Shown piece after piece: positions 1 to 10,334 of a stretch of DNA of 64,000 nt; the first letter of the stretch is position 1; each line of letters begins with the position of its first letter. The stretch is taken from NCBI RefSeq assembly GCF_009176645.1, contig NZ_AP019007.1, forward strand, positions 1,736,001-1,800,000, read 5' to 3'. The notes beneath the pieces are model-generated. The model had not been told where the DNA came from and did no database searches. It saw only the letters and a program-made list of their open reading frames with translations. This stretch comes from Enterobacter oligotrophicus (lineage in GTDB: Bacteria > Pseudomonadota > Gammaproteobacteria > Enterobacterales > Enterobacteriaceae). The position numbers were made by a program, and so were the translations under genes.

Positions 1-1651
1 GGATAAAGTGCGGCTGGCCGACAGCGAGCTGTGGATCGAAGTGGAAAACGATCTCACGATCTACGGCGAAGAGGTTAAGTTCGGCGGCGGAAAAGTGATC
101 CGCGACGGCATGGGCCAAGGGCAGATGACGGCTGTCGACTGCGTGGATCTGGTGCTGACCAACGCGCTGATTGTCGATCACTGGGGGATCGTGAAAGCCG
201 ATATCGGCGTGAAGAACGGGCGGATCTTCGCAGTCGGCAAAGCCGGAAACCCGGATATCCAGCCCGGCGTGACGATCCCGATTGGTGCCGCGACGGAAGT
301 GATCGCCGCCGAAGGGAAGATCGTCACCGCGGGCGGGATCGACACCCACATTCACTGGATCTGCCCGCAGCAGGCGGAAGAGGCGCTGGTCTCCGGCGTC
401 ACCACCATGATCGGCGGCGGTACCGGGCCGGCGGCTGGCACCAACGCCACCACCTGCACGCCGGGGCCGTGGTATATCGCCCGCATGCTGCAGGCTGCGG
501 ATACATTGCCGGTGAATATCGGTCTGCTCGGCAAAGGTAATGGCTCGAACCCTGATGCCCTGCGCGAGCAAATCGCGGCGGGCGCGATCGGGCTGAAAAT
601 CCACGAAGACTGGGGCGCGACGCCAGCGGCGATCAACTGCTCGCTGGAGGTGGCCGAAGAGATGGACATTCAGGTGGCGCTGCACAGCGACACGCTGAAC
701 GAGTCCGGATTTGTCGAAGACACGCTGGCCGCCATCGGCGGGCGCACCATCCACACCTTCCACACCGAAGGGGCGGGCGGCGGCCATGCGCCGGATATCA
801 TCACCGCCTGCGCGCACCCGAATATTTTGCCCTCCTCCACCAACCCGACGCTGCCGTACACGGTGAATACCATCGACGAGCATCTCGACATGCTGATGGT
901 GTGTCACCACCTTGACCCGGATATCGCAGAAGATGTGGCCTTCGCCGAATCGCGCATTCGCCGCGAAACTATCGCCGCTGAAGACGTGCTGCACGATATC
1001 GGCGCGTTCTCGCTCACCTCGTCAGACTCCCAGGCAATGGGCCGCGTGGGGGAAGTGATTATCCGCACCTGGCAGGTGGCGCACCGCATGAAAATCCAGC
1101 GCGGCGCGCTGCCGGAAGAGACGGGCGATAACGATAACTTCCGCGTGAAGCGCTACGTCGCCAAATACACCATCAACCCGGCGCTCACTCACGGCATCGC
1201 CCATGAAGTGGGATCGATTGAAGCGGGCAAGCTGGCGGATCTGGTGGTCTGGTCCCCGGCGTTCTTTGGCGTCAAACCCGCCACCATTGTCAAAGGCGGG
1301 ATGATCGCCTGCGCGCCGATGGGGGATATCAACGCGTCCATCCCCACGCCGCAGCCGGTGCATTACCGTCCGATGTTTGGCGCGCTGGGTGCCGCGCGTC
1401 ACGCCACCCGTCTGACGTTTATCTCGCAGGCGGCTGACGCGCAGGGGATACCGCAGCAGCTCAACCTGCAGAGCGCAACTGCCGTGGTGAAAGGCTGCCG
1501 GACGGTGAAAAAGGCGGACATGATCCACAACGACCTGCAGCCGAATATCACCGTTGACTCTCAAACCTACGAGGTGCGTGTTGACGGTGAACTGATTACC
1601 AGCGAACCGGCTGACGTACTGCCGATGGCGCAACGCTATTTCCTGTTTTGA
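1..1651 (+). CDS. ureC: Urease subunit alpha (catalytic), 5'-truncated by window edge
   Basis: Catalytic subunit of nickel urease, which hydrolyses urea to ammonia and carbamate in the cytoplasm. The reading frame is open from the first bases (codon frame starts at position 2), and about 18 N-terminal residues lie outside the window. From the GTG codon at 8 it has 547 residues, which with the missing part gives the 567 of the Klebsiella enzyme. All active-site elements are visible (Klebsiella numbering): HIH 134/136, the carbamylated Lys217 in GLKIHED, His246 and His272, the mobile-flap Cys319 in MVCHHL, and Asp360 in SSDSQAMG. The C-terminus MAQRYFLF is intact. It is followed at 10 bases by ureE; ureD, ureA and ureB are expected just upstream of the window. 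Confidence 0.98.
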   Translation, partial: DKVRLADSELWIEVENDLTIYGEEVKFGGGKVIRDGMGQGQMTAVDCVDLVLTNALIVDHWGIVKADIGVKNGRIFAVGKAGNPDIQPGVTIPIGAATEVIAAEGKIVTAGGIDTHIHWICPQQAEEALVSGVTTMIGGGTGPAAGTNATTCTPGPWYIARMLQAADTLPVNIGLLGKGNGSNPDALREQIAAGAIGLKIHEDWGATPAAINCSLEVAEEMDIQVALHSDTLNESGFVEDTLAAIGGRTIHTFHTEGAGGGHAPDIITACAHPNILPSSTNPTLPYTVNTIDEHLDMLMVCHHLDPDIAEDVAFAESRIRRETIAAEDVLHDIGAFSLTSSDSQAMGRVGEVIIRTWQVAHRMKIQRGALPEETGDNDNFRVKRYVAKYTINPALTHGIAHEVGSIEAGKLADLVVWSPAFFGVKPATIVKGGMIACAPMGDINASIPTPQPVHYRPMFGALGAARHATRLTFISQAADAQGIPQQLNLQSATAVVKGCRTVKKADMIHNDLQPNITVDSQTYEVRVDGELITSEPADVLPMAQRYFLF

Positions 1652-1660
1652 GGAGTGATG

Positions 1661-2125
1661 ATGATCTATTTAACTCAACGTCTGGACCACGCCCACCCCG
1701 TCACCGCCAGCGTGACGCTGCCGATTGATGTGCGGGTGAAAAGCCGCGCCCGCGTGGCGCTGAACGATGGACGCGAAGCGGGGCTGATGCTGCCGCGCGG
1801 TCTGCTGCTGCGCGGCGGGGATCTGCTAACCACCGACGACGGCAGCGAGGTGATTGAAGTGATCGCTGCAGCAGAGTCGGTCTCCGTGGTGCGCTGCGCC
1901 GATCCGTTCCTGCTCGCCCGCGCCTGCTATCACCTGGGCAACCGCCACGTGCCGCTGCAGATCATGCCCGGTGAACTGCGCTATCACCACGACCACGTTC
2001 TCGACGATATGCTGCGCCAGTTCGGGCTGGAAGTGGCATTCGCCAACCTGCCGTTTGAACCGGAAGCGGGCGCTTACACCAGCGATGCCCACAGCCATAG
2101 TCACTCTCACGCTCATTCACATTAA
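1661..2125 (+). CDS. ureE: Urease accessory protein UreE (nickel metallochaperone)
   Basis: Nickel carrier that hands Ni to the UreD-UreF-UreG complex during urease maturation. The 154-residue product has the UreE N-terminal domain, then the metal-binding domain with the central HHDH around residue 107 (GELRYHHDHVLDDM), and a C-terminal tail of alternating His and Ser (HSHSHSHAHSH), the classical nickel-binding tail. Three in-frame starts exist: GTG 1655, ATG 1658 and ATG 1661. I chose 1661 because AGGAG at 1651-1655 is then correctly spaced and the protein begins MIYLTQRL, like known UreE proteins. It lies between ureC and ureJ in the same operon. Confidence 0.95.
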   Translation: MIYLTQRLDHAHPVTASVTLPIDVRVKSRARVALNDGREAGLMLPRGLLLRGGDLLTTDDGSEVIEVIAAAESVSVVRCADPFLLARACYHLGNRHVPLQIMPGELRYHHDHVLDDMLRQFGLEVAFANLPFEPEAGAYTSDAHSHSHSHAHSH

Positions 2126-2134
2126 GGATTACCC

Positions 2135-2674
2135 ATGCGTAAGTATTTACCCTTGCTCCTTCTGGCCTTTTCCCTTCCGGCGCTGGCGCATCCGGGGCAC
2201 GGTGCCGACAGTTTTCAGGCTGGTTTTTTCCATCCGTTAACGGGCCTCGATCACCTGCTGATGCTGACAGGCGCAGGCGTACTTTCTGCGCTGAGCGGCC
2301 GCAAGCTGCTGCTGCCGTTTGCCACCCTCGGCATGATGCTGACAGGTGCGGTCGCAGGCAGCCTGCTCGGTGGCTTTAGCGGCATGGAGATGCTGATTAT
2401 CGCCTCGCTGGCGGTCTGCGGCGTGATGATGTTTAAAACCGAAAACCGCCTGCTGCTGGCGGTGCCTGCGCTGGCGATGTTCCACGGCTGGGCGCACGGC
2501 GTGGAGATGTCCGGCCACAGCTTCTGGCTCTTCACCAGCGGGTTTATGTTCGCCAGCGCCACGGTGCTGTGCGCGAGTTTCGCCGCAGGGTTACTACTGC
2601 GCCGCCACGACGGGCTGCGTAAAACCTTCGGCGGTGGGCTGATCGTCTCTGCCCTGCTGGCGCTGATGAGCTGA
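2135..2674 (+). CDS. ureJ: HupE/UreJ family nickel permease
   Basis: Small polytopic inner-membrane protein of the HupE/UreJ family, thought to bring nickel into the cell for urease. The 179 residues start with a signal-like hydrophobic segment ([14 protein letters not shown]), then the family signature HPGHG near residue 19. The [12 protein letters not shown] motif and FHGWAHG motif follow, with about five to six hydrophobic helices. It sits between ureE and ureF, and its stop overlaps the ureF start in ATG/TGATG fashion at 2674, so expression is coupled. Klebsiella urease operons usually lack this gene, while several Enterobacter-type operons have it. Confidence 0.92.
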   Translation: MRKYLPLLLLAFSLPALAHPGHGADSFQAGFFHPLTGLDHLLMLTGAGVLSALSGRKLLLPFATLGMMLTGAVAGSLLGGFSGMEMLIIASLAVCGVMMFKTENRLLLAVPALAMFHGWAHGVEMSGHSFWLFTSGFMFASATVLCASFAAGLLLRRHDGLRKTFGGGLIVSALLALMS

Positions 2675-3348
2675 TGGAGCACGCCCGACAGTGGCTGCGT
2701 CTGATGCAGCTCTCCAGCAGCAGCCTGCCGATCGGATCGTTTACCTGGTCGCAGGGGCTGGAGTGGGCCGTTGAGGCGGGCTGGGTGACGAACGTCGATG
2801 CCTTCAAACGCTGGCAAACCCAGCAGATGGAGCAGAGCTTTTTCTGCGTCGATTTGCCACTTTTCCTTCGTCTTTATCAGGCCTGCAAGCAGCAGGATCT
2901 GGCGGCGGCAAAACGCTGGACGGCATACCTGCTCGCCTGCCGGGAAACGCGCGAACTGCGCGAAGAAGAACGTAATCGCGGTATGGCCTTTACCCGGCTG
3001 GTCAAAAGCTGGGAGCCGGACTGCCCCACAGCGTGGCTGCCGCTGTTTATGCAAAGCCAGCTCACGGGTATGGCCTGGCTCGGCGTGCACTGGGGCATTG
3101 GTGCGCGCGAGCTGGCGCTGAGCCTGGGCTACAGCTGGATTGAGAGCGCGGTGATGGCGGGCGTCAAGCTCGTGCCGTTTGGGCAGCAGGCCGCGCAGCA
3201 GCTGATTATCGATCTGAGCGACCATTTCGCCGCCGGGCTTGAACAGGCATTTTTGCGTGGCGACGACGCGCTGGGTGCGGCAACGCCGCTTTCCGCCATC
3301 GCCTCTGCCCGCCACGAAACACAATATTCACGGTTATTCCGTTCCTGA
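2674..3348 (+). CDS. ureF: Urease accessory protein UreF
   Basis: Part of the UreD-UreF-UreG maturation complex, where UreF acts as the gatekeeper of GTP-dependent nickel insertion. 224 residues, the usual length. The family start [23 protein letters not shown] is present at residues 8-30, and the protein is otherwise all-helical. The start codon overlaps the ureJ stop and the stop lies 9 bases before ureG, so it belongs to the same operon. Confidence 0.97.
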   Translation: MEHARQWLRLMQLSSSSLPIGSFTWSQGLEWAVEAGWVTNVDAFKRWQTQQMEQSFFCVDLPLFLRLYQACKQQDLAAAKRWTAYLLACRETRELREEERNRGMAFTRLVKSWEPDCPTAWLPLFMQSQLTGMAWLGVHWGIGARELALSLGYSWIESAVMAGVKLVPFGQQAAQQLIIDLSDHFAAGLEQAFLRGDDALGAATPLSAIASARHETQYSRLFRS

Positions 3349-3357
3349 GGAGTCAAC

Positions 3358-3975
3358 ATGGCTGATTACAAACATCCCCTGCGCGTGGGCGTGGGCGGCC
3401 CGGTAGGGTCGGGCAAAACGGCACTGCTGGAAGCGCTCTGCAAGGCAATGCGTGACACGTATCACCTGGCAGTGGTGACCAACGATATCTATACCAAAGA
3501 GGATCAGCGCATTCTCACTGAAGCGGGCGCGCTGGAGCCGGAGCGCATCGTGGGCGTGGAGACCGGCGGCTGCCCGCACACCGCCATCCGGGAAGATGCG
3601 TCGATGAATCTGGCGGCCGTTGAAGCGTTAAGCGAGAAGTTCGGCAATCTGGATCTGATCTTCGTGGAAAGCGGCGGCGACAACCTGAGCGCCACGTTCA
3701 GCCCGGAGCTGGCGGATCTGACTATCTACGTGATCGACGTGGCTGAAGGGGAGAAGATCCCACGCAAAGGCGGGCCGGGGATCACCAAATCCGATTTTCT
3801 GGTGATCAACAAAACCGATCTCGCGCCATACGTGGGTGCCTCGCTGGAGGTGATGGAGCGCGATACTAACCGCATGCGCGGCGAGCGTCCGTGGACGTTT
3901 ACCAACCTGAAAGCGGGTGACGGTCTGGCGACGATTATTGCGTTTCTGGAAGAGAAAGGGATGCTGCGGGTGTAG
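3358..3975 (+). CDS. ureG: Urease accessory protein UreG (SIMIBI GTPase)
   Basis: GTPase that couples GTP hydrolysis to nickel delivery to urease. 205 residues. P-loop GGPVGSGKT at 13-21, switch region with [10 protein letters not shown] at 41-50, the nickel-binding Cys-Pro-His at 72-74, ESGGDN, and the guanine-specificity motif NKTD. A good Shine-Dalgarno (GAGGAG) precedes the ATG. This is the last gene of the operon. It converges on tsaD, and the short gap holds a REP palindrome. Confidence 0.98.
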   Translation: MADYKHPLRVGVGGPVGSGKTALLEALCKAMRDTYHLAVVTNDIYTKEDQRILTEAGALEPERIVGVETGGCPHTAIREDASMNLAAVEALSEKFGNLDLIFVESGGDNLSATFSPELADLTIYVIDVAEGEKIPRKGGPGITKSDFLVINKTDLAPYVGASLEVMERDTNRMRGERPWTFTNLKAGDGLATIIAFLEEKGMLRV

Positions 3976-3986
3976 TGTGGTTTATT

Positions 3987-4054
3987 GCCGGGTGGCGGCT
4001 TCGCCTGACCGGGCCTACGGTTTTGTAGGCCCGGTAAGCGCAGCGCCACCGGGC
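3987..4054. repeat. REP/BIME palindromic repeat
   Basis: Imperfect palindrome with arms GCCGGGTGGCG and CGCCACCGGGC, and an inner inverted pair CCGGGCCTACGG/GTAGGCCCGG. This is the typical enterobacterial REP pair. It sits between the converging 3' ends of ureG and tsaD, the usual position for such elements, and could limit transcription in both directions. Confidence 0.85.
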
Positions 4055-4063
4055 AAAAAAAAC

Positions 4064-5077
4064 TCACGCCTCCGGCAGCTCCGCCAGCGGCCAGCGCGGA
4101 CGCACGGACACGCTCAGGTCGGACGTCGCACCCGCATTCAGGCGCACCATCCCGGCGTAGGCGATCATCGCTCCGTTATCGGTACAAAACTCCGGACGGG
4201 CGTAGAACACTTCCCCGCGACGTTTTTGCATCATCCCGGCGAGTTTCGCACGCAGCGTGCGGTTGGCGCTCACGCCGCCCGCCATCACCAGGCGTTTGAA
4301 ACCGGTCTGGTCCAGCGCACGCTTGCACTTGATCATCAGCGTATCCACCACCGCGTCTTCGAACGCACGGGCGATATCAGCACGCGTCTGCTCGCTGTCG
4401 TCGTTATTACGAATCGTATTCGCCGCGAACGTTTTCAGGCCGGAGAAGCTGAAATCCAGCCCCGGACGGTCGGTCATCGGACGTGGGAAGACAAAACGCC
4501 CTTCCGTGCCCTGAGACGCCATTTTAGACAGCATCGGACCACCGGGATAATCCAGACCCAGCAGCTTGGCGGTTTTATCGAAGGCTTCACCGGCCGCGTC
4601 GTCGATCGACTCGCCCAGCAGCTCATACTTGCCAATGCCCGTTACGCTAATCAACTGGGTATGACCGCCGGAGACCAGCAGCGCCACAAACGGGAATTCA
4701 GGCGGGTTCTCTTCCAGCATCGGTGCCAGAAGGTGCCCTTCCATATGGTGGACCGGAATAGCCGGAACATCCCACGCGAACGCCAGCGAACGACCTACCG
4801 TTGCGCCGACCAGCAGCGCACCCACCAGGCCAGGGCCTGCGGTATACGCCACGGCATTAATATCGGTTGAACGCAACCCGGCCTCTTTCAGCGCCGCCTG
4901 AATCAGCGGAACCGTTTTACGCACGTGGTCACGAGAGGCCAGTTCAGGCACGACGCCGCCGTAGTCAGCGTGCAATTTCACCTGACTATACAGTTGGTTG
5001 GCCAGAAGCCCTTTTTCGTCGTCGTAAATGGCGATGCCGGTTTCATCGCAGGATGTTTCAATACCCAGTACACGCAT
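4064..5077 (-). CDS. tsaD: tRNA N6-threonylcarbamoyladenosine transferase TsaD
   Basis: With TsaB, TsaE and TsaC, makes t6A at position 37 of ANN-decoding tRNAs; essential in E. coli. 337 residues, matching the E. coli protein. ASKHA ATPase fold: N-terminal [14 protein letters not shown], the Fe/Zn-binding HHMEGH around residue 110, LVSGGHTQL around 135, and the MAGGVSAN phosphate loop around 265. It is divergent from rpsU, as in E. coli. The downstream neighbour here is the urease operon. Confidence 0.97.
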   Translation of the reverse strand: MRVLGIETSCDETGIAIYDDEKGLLANQLYSQVKLHADYGGVVPELASRDHVRKTVPLIQAALKEAGLRSTDINAVAYTAGPGLVGALLVGATVGRSLAFAWDVPAIPVHHMEGHLLAPMLEENPPEFPFVALLVSGGHTQLISVTGIGKYELLGESIDDAAGEAFDKTAKLLGLDYPGGPMLSKMASQGTEGRFVFPRPMTDRPGLDFSFSGLKTFAANTIRNNDDSEQTRADIARAFEDAVVDTLMIKCKRALDQTGFKRLVMAGGVSANRTLRAKLAGMMQKRRGEVFYARPEFCTDNGAMIAYAGMVRLNAGATSDLSVSVRPRWPLAELPEA

Positions 5078-5213
5078 GAGTTGTTTTACCTCGCTTCAAT
5101 ACCGCGCAGTGTAGGGCCAATGCGGATCGATGTAAAACTTTGTTCGCCCCAGGAAGAAGGCTCGTGTATACTCCTCACCCTTATTAAAGTCCCTTTCAAA
5201 ATCGCATCGGTGC

Positions 5214-5243
5214 TTTACAAAGCAGCAGCATTTGCAGTAAAAT
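5214..5243 (+). promoter_or_regulatory. Probable sigma-70 promoter of rpsU-dnaG-rpoD
   Basis: -35 TTTACA at 5214-5219 and -10 TAAAAT at 5238-5243, 18-bp spacer, about 70 bases ahead of the rpsU start. A second -10-like TATACT at 5167-5172 could mark an upstream promoter; E. coli also has tandem promoters here. The -35 of the upstream one is not convincing. Confidence 0.6.
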
Positions 5244-5274
5244 TCCGCACCATTTTGAAATAAGCTGGCGTTGA

Positions 5275-5529
<255 letters not shown>

Positions 5530-5531
5530 TC

Positions 5532-5555
5532 AATTGAGGGCCTCAGCCCTCAATT
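5532..5555 (+). terminator. rpsU-dnaG intercistronic hairpin (partial terminator)
   Basis: Perfect 10-bp stem AATTGAGGGC/GCCCTCAATT with a CTCA loop, directly after the rpsU stop and without a following U-run. It corresponds to terminator T1 of the E. coli operon, which lets only part of transcription continue into dnaG. The lack of a U-run fits leaky termination. Confidence 0.8.
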
Positions 5556-5644
5556 ACAGACAGAGTAATAGTCGTAAGGCCGTGCTTCCGGAAGGAATGC
5601 GCGGCTTGTTTTCGTTTATGAGTAGCTAAAAATTCACGGGGCAT

Positions 5645-7390
5645 ATGGCTGGACGAATCCCACGCGTTTTCATCAATGACCTGCTGGCGAGGACCGACAT
5701 CGTCGATCTCATCGATGCGCGGGTGAAGCTGAAAAAGCAGGGCAAGAACTACCATGCGTGCTGTCCGTTTCATAACGAAAAAACCCCCTCTTTCACCGTA
5801 AACGGTGAAAAGCAGTTTTACCATTGCTTCGGCTGTGGCGCACACGGGAATGCCGTCGATTTTTTGATGAACTACGACAAGCTCGAGTTCGTTGAAACCG
5901 TCGAAGAGCTGGCGGCGATGCATAACCTTGAAGTGCCGTATGAAGCAGGCAGCGGGCCAAGCCAGATAGAGCGCCACCAACGGCAAACGCTGTATCAGCT
6001 AATGGACGGCCTGAATTCGTTTTACCAACAGTCTCTTAAGCACGCTGCTGCTGAGCCTGCGCGTCAGTATCTGAACAAGCGCGGACTGAGCGATGATGTG
6101 ATTGCGCGTTTCGCTATTGGTTACGCCCCGCCCGGCTGGGACAACGTGTTAAAACGTTTTGGCGGCAATAGCGAAGATCGTAAATCACTGGTTGATGCAG
6201 GCATGCTGGTCACTAACGACCAGGGACGAAGCTACGACCGCTTCCGTGAACGGGTGATGTTCCCGATCCGCGATAAGCGTGGCCGGGTGATAGGTTTTGG
6301 TGGACGTGTGCTGGGCGATGCCCTGCCGAAGTACCTCAACTCCCCGGAAACCGATATTTTCCATAAGGGCCGCCAGCTTTATGGTCTTTATGAGGCGCAG
6401 CAGGATAATGCGGAACCTCCGCGCCTTCTGGTCGTCGAAGGCTATATGGACGTCGTTGCACTGGCGCAGTACGACATTAACTACGCGGTTGCGTCGTTAG
6501 GTACGTCCACGACGGCGGATCACATCCAACTGCTGTTCCGCGTGACGAACAACGTGATTTGTTGTTACGACGGTGACCGCGCAGGACGCGACGCCGCCTG
6601 GCGAGCGCTGGAAACCGCGCTACCCTATATGACCGACGGGCGTCAGCTGCGTTTTATGTTCCTGCCCGACGGTGAAGACCCGGATACGCTGGTGCGTAAA
6701 GAGGGTAAAGCGGCGTTTGAAGCGCGGATGGAGCAGGCTCAGCCGCTCTCCACGTTTTTGTTTAACAGCCTGATGCCGCAGGTCGATTTGAGTACCCCTG
6801 ACGGGCGCGCGCAGCTCAGCACGCTGGCGCTGCCGTTAATCAGCCAGGTGCCCGGCGAAACGCTGCGCATTTATCTGCGTCAGGAGTTAGGCAACAAGCT
6901 CGGCATTCTGGATGACAGCCAGCTTGAACGTTTAATGCCTAAACACGCTGAAAACGGCACGGTACGCCCCGCGCCTCAGCTAAAACGCACAACCATGCGT
7001 ATACTGATAGGGTTACTGGTACAAAACCCTGAACTTGCTCCGCAAGTGCCGTCGCTGGCGGGTTTGAACCACGAAAAATTGCCCGGACTTGGCTTATTTT
7101 CAGAACTGGTCAACACTTGTCTGTCTCAGCCAGGTCTGACCACCGGACAACTTTTAGAACATTATCGCGGCACAAAAGAGGCCGCTACCCTTGAAAAACT
7201 GTCGATGTGGGACGATATAGCAGATAAGGACATTGCAGAAAAAACGTTCACCGACTCACTCAACCATATGTTTGATTCGATGCTTGAGTTGCGCCAGGAA
7301 GAGCTGATTGCTCGCGAGCGCACACATGGCTTAAGCAGCGAAGAACGCCGGGAACTCTGGATGATTAACCAGGAACTGGCGAAGAAATAA
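5645..7390 (+). CDS. dnaG: DNA primase
   Basis: Synthesises RNA primers at the replication fork with DnaB. 581 residues, as in E. coli. N-terminal zinc-binding domain with Cys40, His43, Cys61 and Cys64. Then the RNA polymerase domain with the TOPRIM core (LLVVEGYMDVVAL; later CYDGDRAGRDAAWRA), and the C-terminal DnaB-interacting helicase-binding domain. Middle gene of the rpsU-dnaG-rpoD operon. The start is the ATG at 5645 after CACGGGGCAT; its weak ribosome site fits the low primase level known for this operon. Confidence 0.99.
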   Translation: MAGRIPRVFINDLLARTDIVDLIDARVKLKKQGKNYHACCPFHNEKTPSFTVNGEKQFYHCFGCGAHGNAVDFLMNYDKLEFVETVEELAAMHNLEVPYEAGSGPSQIERHQRQTLYQLMDGLNSFYQQSLKHAAAEPARQYLNKRGLSDDVIARFAIGYAPPGWDNVLKRFGGNSEDRKSLVDAGMLVTNDQGRSYDRFRERVMFPIRDKRGRVIGFGGRVLGDALPKYLNSPETDIFHKGRQLYGLYEAQQDNAEPPRLLVVEGYMDVVALAQYDINYAVASLGTSTTADHIQLLFRVTNNVICCYDGDRAGRDAAWRALETALPYMTDGRQLRFMFLPDGEDPDTLVRKEGKAAFEARMEQAQPLSTFLFNSLMPQVDLSTPDGRAQLSTLALPLISQVPGETLRIYLRQELGNKLGILDDSQLERLMPKHAENGTVRPAPQLKRTTMRILIGLLVQNPELAPQVPSLAGLNHEKLPGLGLFSELVNTCLSQPGLTTGQLLEHYRGTKEAATLEKLSMWDDIADKDIAEKTFTDSLNHMFDSMLELRQEELIARERTHGLSSEERRELWMINQELAKK

Positions 7391-7554
7391 GTGAAAGACA
7401 AAAGTATTTAACGGCTTAAGTGCCGAATATCGATCGGGAAGCCCCCGGCAGCCGCACTGAGAGGCAGCGGCAAAAATATAAGTACGCCCTCGCTTTAAAG
7501 GTTGGCAAATCATCGCCGACACCAATCAAACGAATTAAGTGTGGATACCGTCTT

Positions 7555-9399
7555 ATGGAGCAAAACCCGCAGTCACAGCTGAAACTTCTTGTCCAACGCG
7601 GTAAGGAGCAAGGCTATCTGACCTATGCCGAGGTCAATGACCATCTGCCGGAAGATATCGTCGACTCAGATCAGATCGAAGACATCATCCAAATGATCAA
7701 TGACATGGGCATTCAGGTGATGGAAGAAGCACCGGATGCCGATGATCTGTTGCTGGCTGAAACCTCCAACAACACTGATGAAGATGCGGAAGAAGCTGCT
7801 GCACAGGTACTGTCCAGCGTGGAATCTGAAATCGGGCGCACCACTGACCCGGTCCGCATGTACATGCGCGAAATGGGCACCGTTGAACTGTTGACCCGCG
7901 AAGGCGAAATCGACATTGCGAAACGCATTGAAGACGGGATCAACCAGGTTCAGTGCTCTGTTGCCGAATACCCGGAAGCGATCACCTATCTGCTGGAGCA
8001 GTACGATCGCGTTGAAGCGGAAGAAGCTCGTCTGTCTGACCTGATCACCGGCTTCGTTGATCCGAACGCTGAAGAAGATATGGCACCAACCGCCACTCAC
8101 GTCGGCTCTGAACTGTCTCAGGAAGAGATGGATGACGATGAAGACGAAGATGAAGAAGAAGACGACGACAGCAGCGACGACGACAACAGCATCGACCCTG
8201 AGCTGGCGCGCGAGAAGTTTGCTGAGTTGCGTACACAATACGAACTGGCCCGTGACACCATCAAGGCGAAAGGCCGCAGCCACGCAGCCTCGCAAGAAGA
8301 GATCCTGAAGCTGTCTGAGGTGTTCAAACAGTTCCGTCTGGTGCCAAAACAGTTCGACTACCTGGTTAACAGCATGCGCGTCATGATGGATCGCGTGCGT
8401 ACCCAGGAACGCATCATCATGAAGCTGTGTGTTGAACAGTGCAAAATGCCGAAGAAGAATTTTATTACCCTCTTCACCGGCAACGAAACCAGCGAAACCT
8501 GGTTCAACGCCGCTATCGCGATGAACAAGCCGTGGTCTGAAAAACTGCACGACGTAAAAGAAGACGTGCATCGTGGCCTGCAGAAGTTGCAGCAGATTGA
8601 AGAAGAGACCGGCCTGACCATTGAGCAGGTGAAAGACATCAACCGTCGCATGTCCATCGGTGAAGCGAAAGCCCGCCGTGCGAAGAAAGAGATGGTTGAA
8701 GCGAACTTACGTCTGGTTATCTCTATCGCCAAGAAATACACCAACCGTGGCTTGCAGTTCCTGGATCTGATTCAGGAAGGCAACATCGGTCTGATGAAAG
8801 CGGTCGATAAGTTTGAATACCGTCGTGGTTACAAGTTCTCCACTTACGCGACATGGTGGATCCGTCAGGCGATCACCCGCTCTATCGCAGACCAGGCGCG
8901 CACCATCCGTATTCCGGTGCATATGATTGAGACGATCAACAAGCTCAACCGTATCTCTCGTCAGATGCTGCAGGAGATGGGTCGCGAGCCGACGCCAGAA
9001 GAGCTGGCTGAGCGTATGCTGATGCCGGAAGACAAAATCCGTAAAGTGCTGAAGATCGCCAAAGAGCCTATCTCCATGGAAACACCGATTGGTGATGATG
9101 AAGATTCGCATCTGGGTGATTTCATCGAGGATACCACCCTCGAGCTGCCGCTGGACTCTGCCACCACCGAGAGCCTGCGTGCCGCAACGCACGACGTCCT
9201 GGCTGGTCTGACCGCTCGTGAAGCAAAAGTGCTGCGTATGCGTTTCGGTATCGATATGAACACCGACCACACGCTGGAAGAAGTGGGTAAACAGTTCGAC
9301 GTTACCCGCGAACGTATCCGTCAGATCGAAGCGAAGGCGCTGCGTAAACTGCGCCACCCAAGCCGCTCTGAAGTACTGCGTAGCTTCCTGGACGACTAA
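7555..9399 (+). CDS. rpoD: RNA polymerase sigma factor RpoD (sigma-70)
   Basis: Housekeeping sigma factor. 614 residues (E. coli 613), starting [24 protein letters not shown]; the frame is open further upstream but this ATG gives the conserved N-terminus. Region 1.1 is followed by region 1.2 ([22 protein letters not shown]) and an acidic Asp/Glu stretch in the non-conserved region. Region 2 has the -10 recognition helix ([15 protein letters not shown]), and region 3 is present. Region 4 has the -35 helix ([30 protein letters not shown]). Last gene of the operon, closed by a strong terminator. Confidence 0.99.
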   Translation: MEQNPQSQLKLLVQRGKEQGYLTYAEVNDHLPEDIVDSDQIEDIIQMINDMGIQVMEEAPDADDLLLAETSNNTDEDAEEAAAQVLSSVESEIGRTTDPVRMYMREMGTVELLTREGEIDIAKRIEDGINQVQCSVAEYPEAITYLLEQYDRVEAEEARLSDLITGFVDPNAEEDMAPTATHVGSELSQEEMDDDEDEDEEEDDDSSDDDNSIDPELAREKFAELRTQYELARDTIKAKGRSHAASQEEILKLSEVFKQFRLVPKQFDYLVNSMRVMMDRVRTQERIIMKLCVEQCKMPKKNFITLFTGNETSETWFNAAIAMNKPWSEKLHDVKEDVHRGLQKLQQIEEETGLTIEQVKDINRRMSIGEAKARRAKKEMVEANLRLVISIAKKYTNRGLQFLDLIQEGNIGLMKAVDKFEYRRGYKFSTYATWWIRQAITRSIADQARTIRIPVHMIETINKLNRISRQMLQEMGREPTPEELAERMLMPEDKIRKVLKIAKEPISMETPIGDDEDSHLGDFIEDTTLELPLDSATTESLRAATHDVLAGLTAREAKVLRMRFGIDMNTDHTLEEVGKQFDVTRERIRQIEAKALRKLRHPSRSEVLRSFLDD

Positions 9400-9413
9400 T
9401 CCAGGTAAACAGC

Positions 9414-9443
9414 AAAAAGCTCCCAATCGGGAGCTTTTTTTTT
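9414..9443 (+). terminator. rpoD rho-independent terminator
   Basis: Stem GCTCCC (9419-9424), loop AATC, GGGAGC (9429-9434), flanked by an A-run and followed by a run of nine T. Lies 15 bases after the rpoD stop. Confidence 0.95.
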
Positions 9444-9450
9444 GTTTATT

Positions 9451-9480
9451 CCCTCTCCCTTTGGGAGAGGGACAGGGTGA
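9451..9480. repeat. Short palindromic intergenic repeat
   Basis: CCTCTCCCTTTGGGAGAGG hairpin (9452-9470) followed by GACAGGGTGA. Sequences of this form recur between genes in Enterobacter and relatives. Here it lies between the converging rpoD and mug genes. Confidence 0.6.
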
Positions 9481-9500
9481 GAGCATCAGGCCGCAGAGGA

Positions 9501-10007
9501 CTATAGCCCCCGCACTATCAGCGCTTCATCCAGTTCCCGATACGCCTCCACCAGCTTATCCAGCGTCGCTCTGTTCAGCCCGCTCGGGTTCGGCAGCACC
9601 CATACCTGCGTCACCCCAACAGAGATACTCTGCTTGCCCCACTGCACACCGCGCTGGCTGAACGCCTGCTCATAGGCCTGCTTGCCCAGGATCGCCAGCG
9701 CGGCAGGCTGGTAATCTTCAATCTTTTTGATCAGTTCCCGCCCGCCGCTGCGCAGTTCATGCAGGTTCACTTCACTCGCCTGCACTGTGGGACGTTCCAC
9801 CAGCATTGTAATCCCGCAGCGCGTATCCAGCAGTTGCTGTTCCTCTTCTGGCTTTAGCAGCCTGTCGGTAAATCCCGCCTGATGGATCACCTTCCAGAAG
9901 CGATTTCCCGGATGAGCGAAGTGAAAACCGGTGTGCGCCGAAGACTTACCAGGGTTGATGCCGCAGAACACTACCCGCAGGCCAGGGGCCAGAATATCGT
10001 TGATCAT
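9501..10007 (-). CDS. mug: G/U (T/U) mismatch-specific DNA glycosylase
   Basis: Removes uracil and ethenocytosine from mismatched duplex DNA (base-excision repair, uracil-DNA glycosylase superfamily). 168 residues as in E. coli. Catalytic loop GINPGKSSA with Asn18 near the N-terminus, the [10 protein letters not shown] segment, and the intercalating loop NPSGLNR near the C-terminus. Convergent with rpoD, and located between rpoD and the ileX tRNA as in E. coli. Confidence 0.97.
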   Translation of the reverse strand: MINDILAPGLRVVFCGINPGKSSAHTGFHFAHPGNRFWKVIHQAGFTDRLLKPEEEQQLLDTRCGITMLVERPTVQASEVNLHELRSGGRELIKKIEDYQPAALAILGKQAYEQAFSQRGVQWGKQSISVGVTQVWVLPNPSGLNRATLDKLVEAYRELDEALIVRGL

Positions 10008-10093
10008 GCTTACTCCCGATCTATACGTCGTTATGGAAGTATAAAGGATTGATTATGCGTTGTTTATAAAAACAGCAGGCAGGTGTGAATGGC

Positions 10094-10122
10094 TGGATTG
10101 CTGAGGGGAGTTACTTTATAAT
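10094..10122 (+). promoter_or_regulatory. Promoter of the tRNA-Ile gene
   Basis: A perfect -10 TATAAT at 10117-10122 lies 11 bases before the tRNA 5' end. The best -35 at 17-bp spacing is weak (TGGATT). Transcription would start about 3-5 bases before the mature tRNA. Confidence 0.6.
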
Positions 10123-10132
10123 TCACCGCCAC

Positions 10133-10208
10133 GGCCCCTTAGCTCAGTGGTTAGAGCAGGCGACTCATAATCGCTTGGTCGCTGGTTCAAGTCCAGCAGG
10201 GGCCACCA
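10133..10208 (+). tRNA. ileX: tRNA-Ile2 (anticodon CAU, lysidine type)
   Basis: 76-nt cloverleaf with 7-bp acceptor stem GGCCCCT/AGGGGCC, D-arm TAGCTCAGTGGTTAGAGC, anticodon loop ACTCATAA giving CAU, T-arm GGTTCAAGTCC, and encoded CCA. Its identity as tRNA-Ile (C34 to be modified to lysidine, reading AUA) rather than Met follows from near identity with E. coli ileX and from the position beside mug. The 3' 46 bases are the left attachment site of the prophage, which keeps the tRNA intact. Confidence 0.95.
10163..10208. other. attL core (46 bp, tRNA 3' end)
   Basis: Identical to 41185-41230; differs outside these limits on both sides. Covers the anticodon loop to the CCA end of the tRNA gene, a common target of tyrosine integrases. 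Confidence 0.95.
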
Positions 10209-10234
10209 AATTTTAGCCTTAAAATCATATAATT

Positions 10235-10263
10235 AAGCCACTTCGACGAGTGGCTTTTTTGTT
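10235..10263 (+). terminator. Phage-supplied terminator behind the tRNA
   Basis: Stem AAGCCACT/AGTGGCTT around TCGACG followed by a T-run. It lies just inside attL, so it replaces the native tRNA terminator displaced to the far side of the insertion (43048-43079). Confidence 0.8.
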
Positions 10264-10334
10264 AGCTCATTTTTGAGTGGCGATGAAATGGCGGTGGTTT
10301 TTCACGTACTTTTACTTTTAAAGGACGATCTCTC

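Noticed and set aside
2251..3324. 357-residue minus-strand frame under ureJ-ureF
   Set aside because: Shadow of two clear urease genes on the other strand.
3917..4870. 317-residue plus-strand frame opposite tsaD
   Set aside because: Antisense shadow of a conserved essential gene; includes the REP repeat in its reading.
7666..8571. 301-residue minus-strand frame inside rpoD
   Set aside because: Shadow of rpoD, including the reverse of its acidic stretch.
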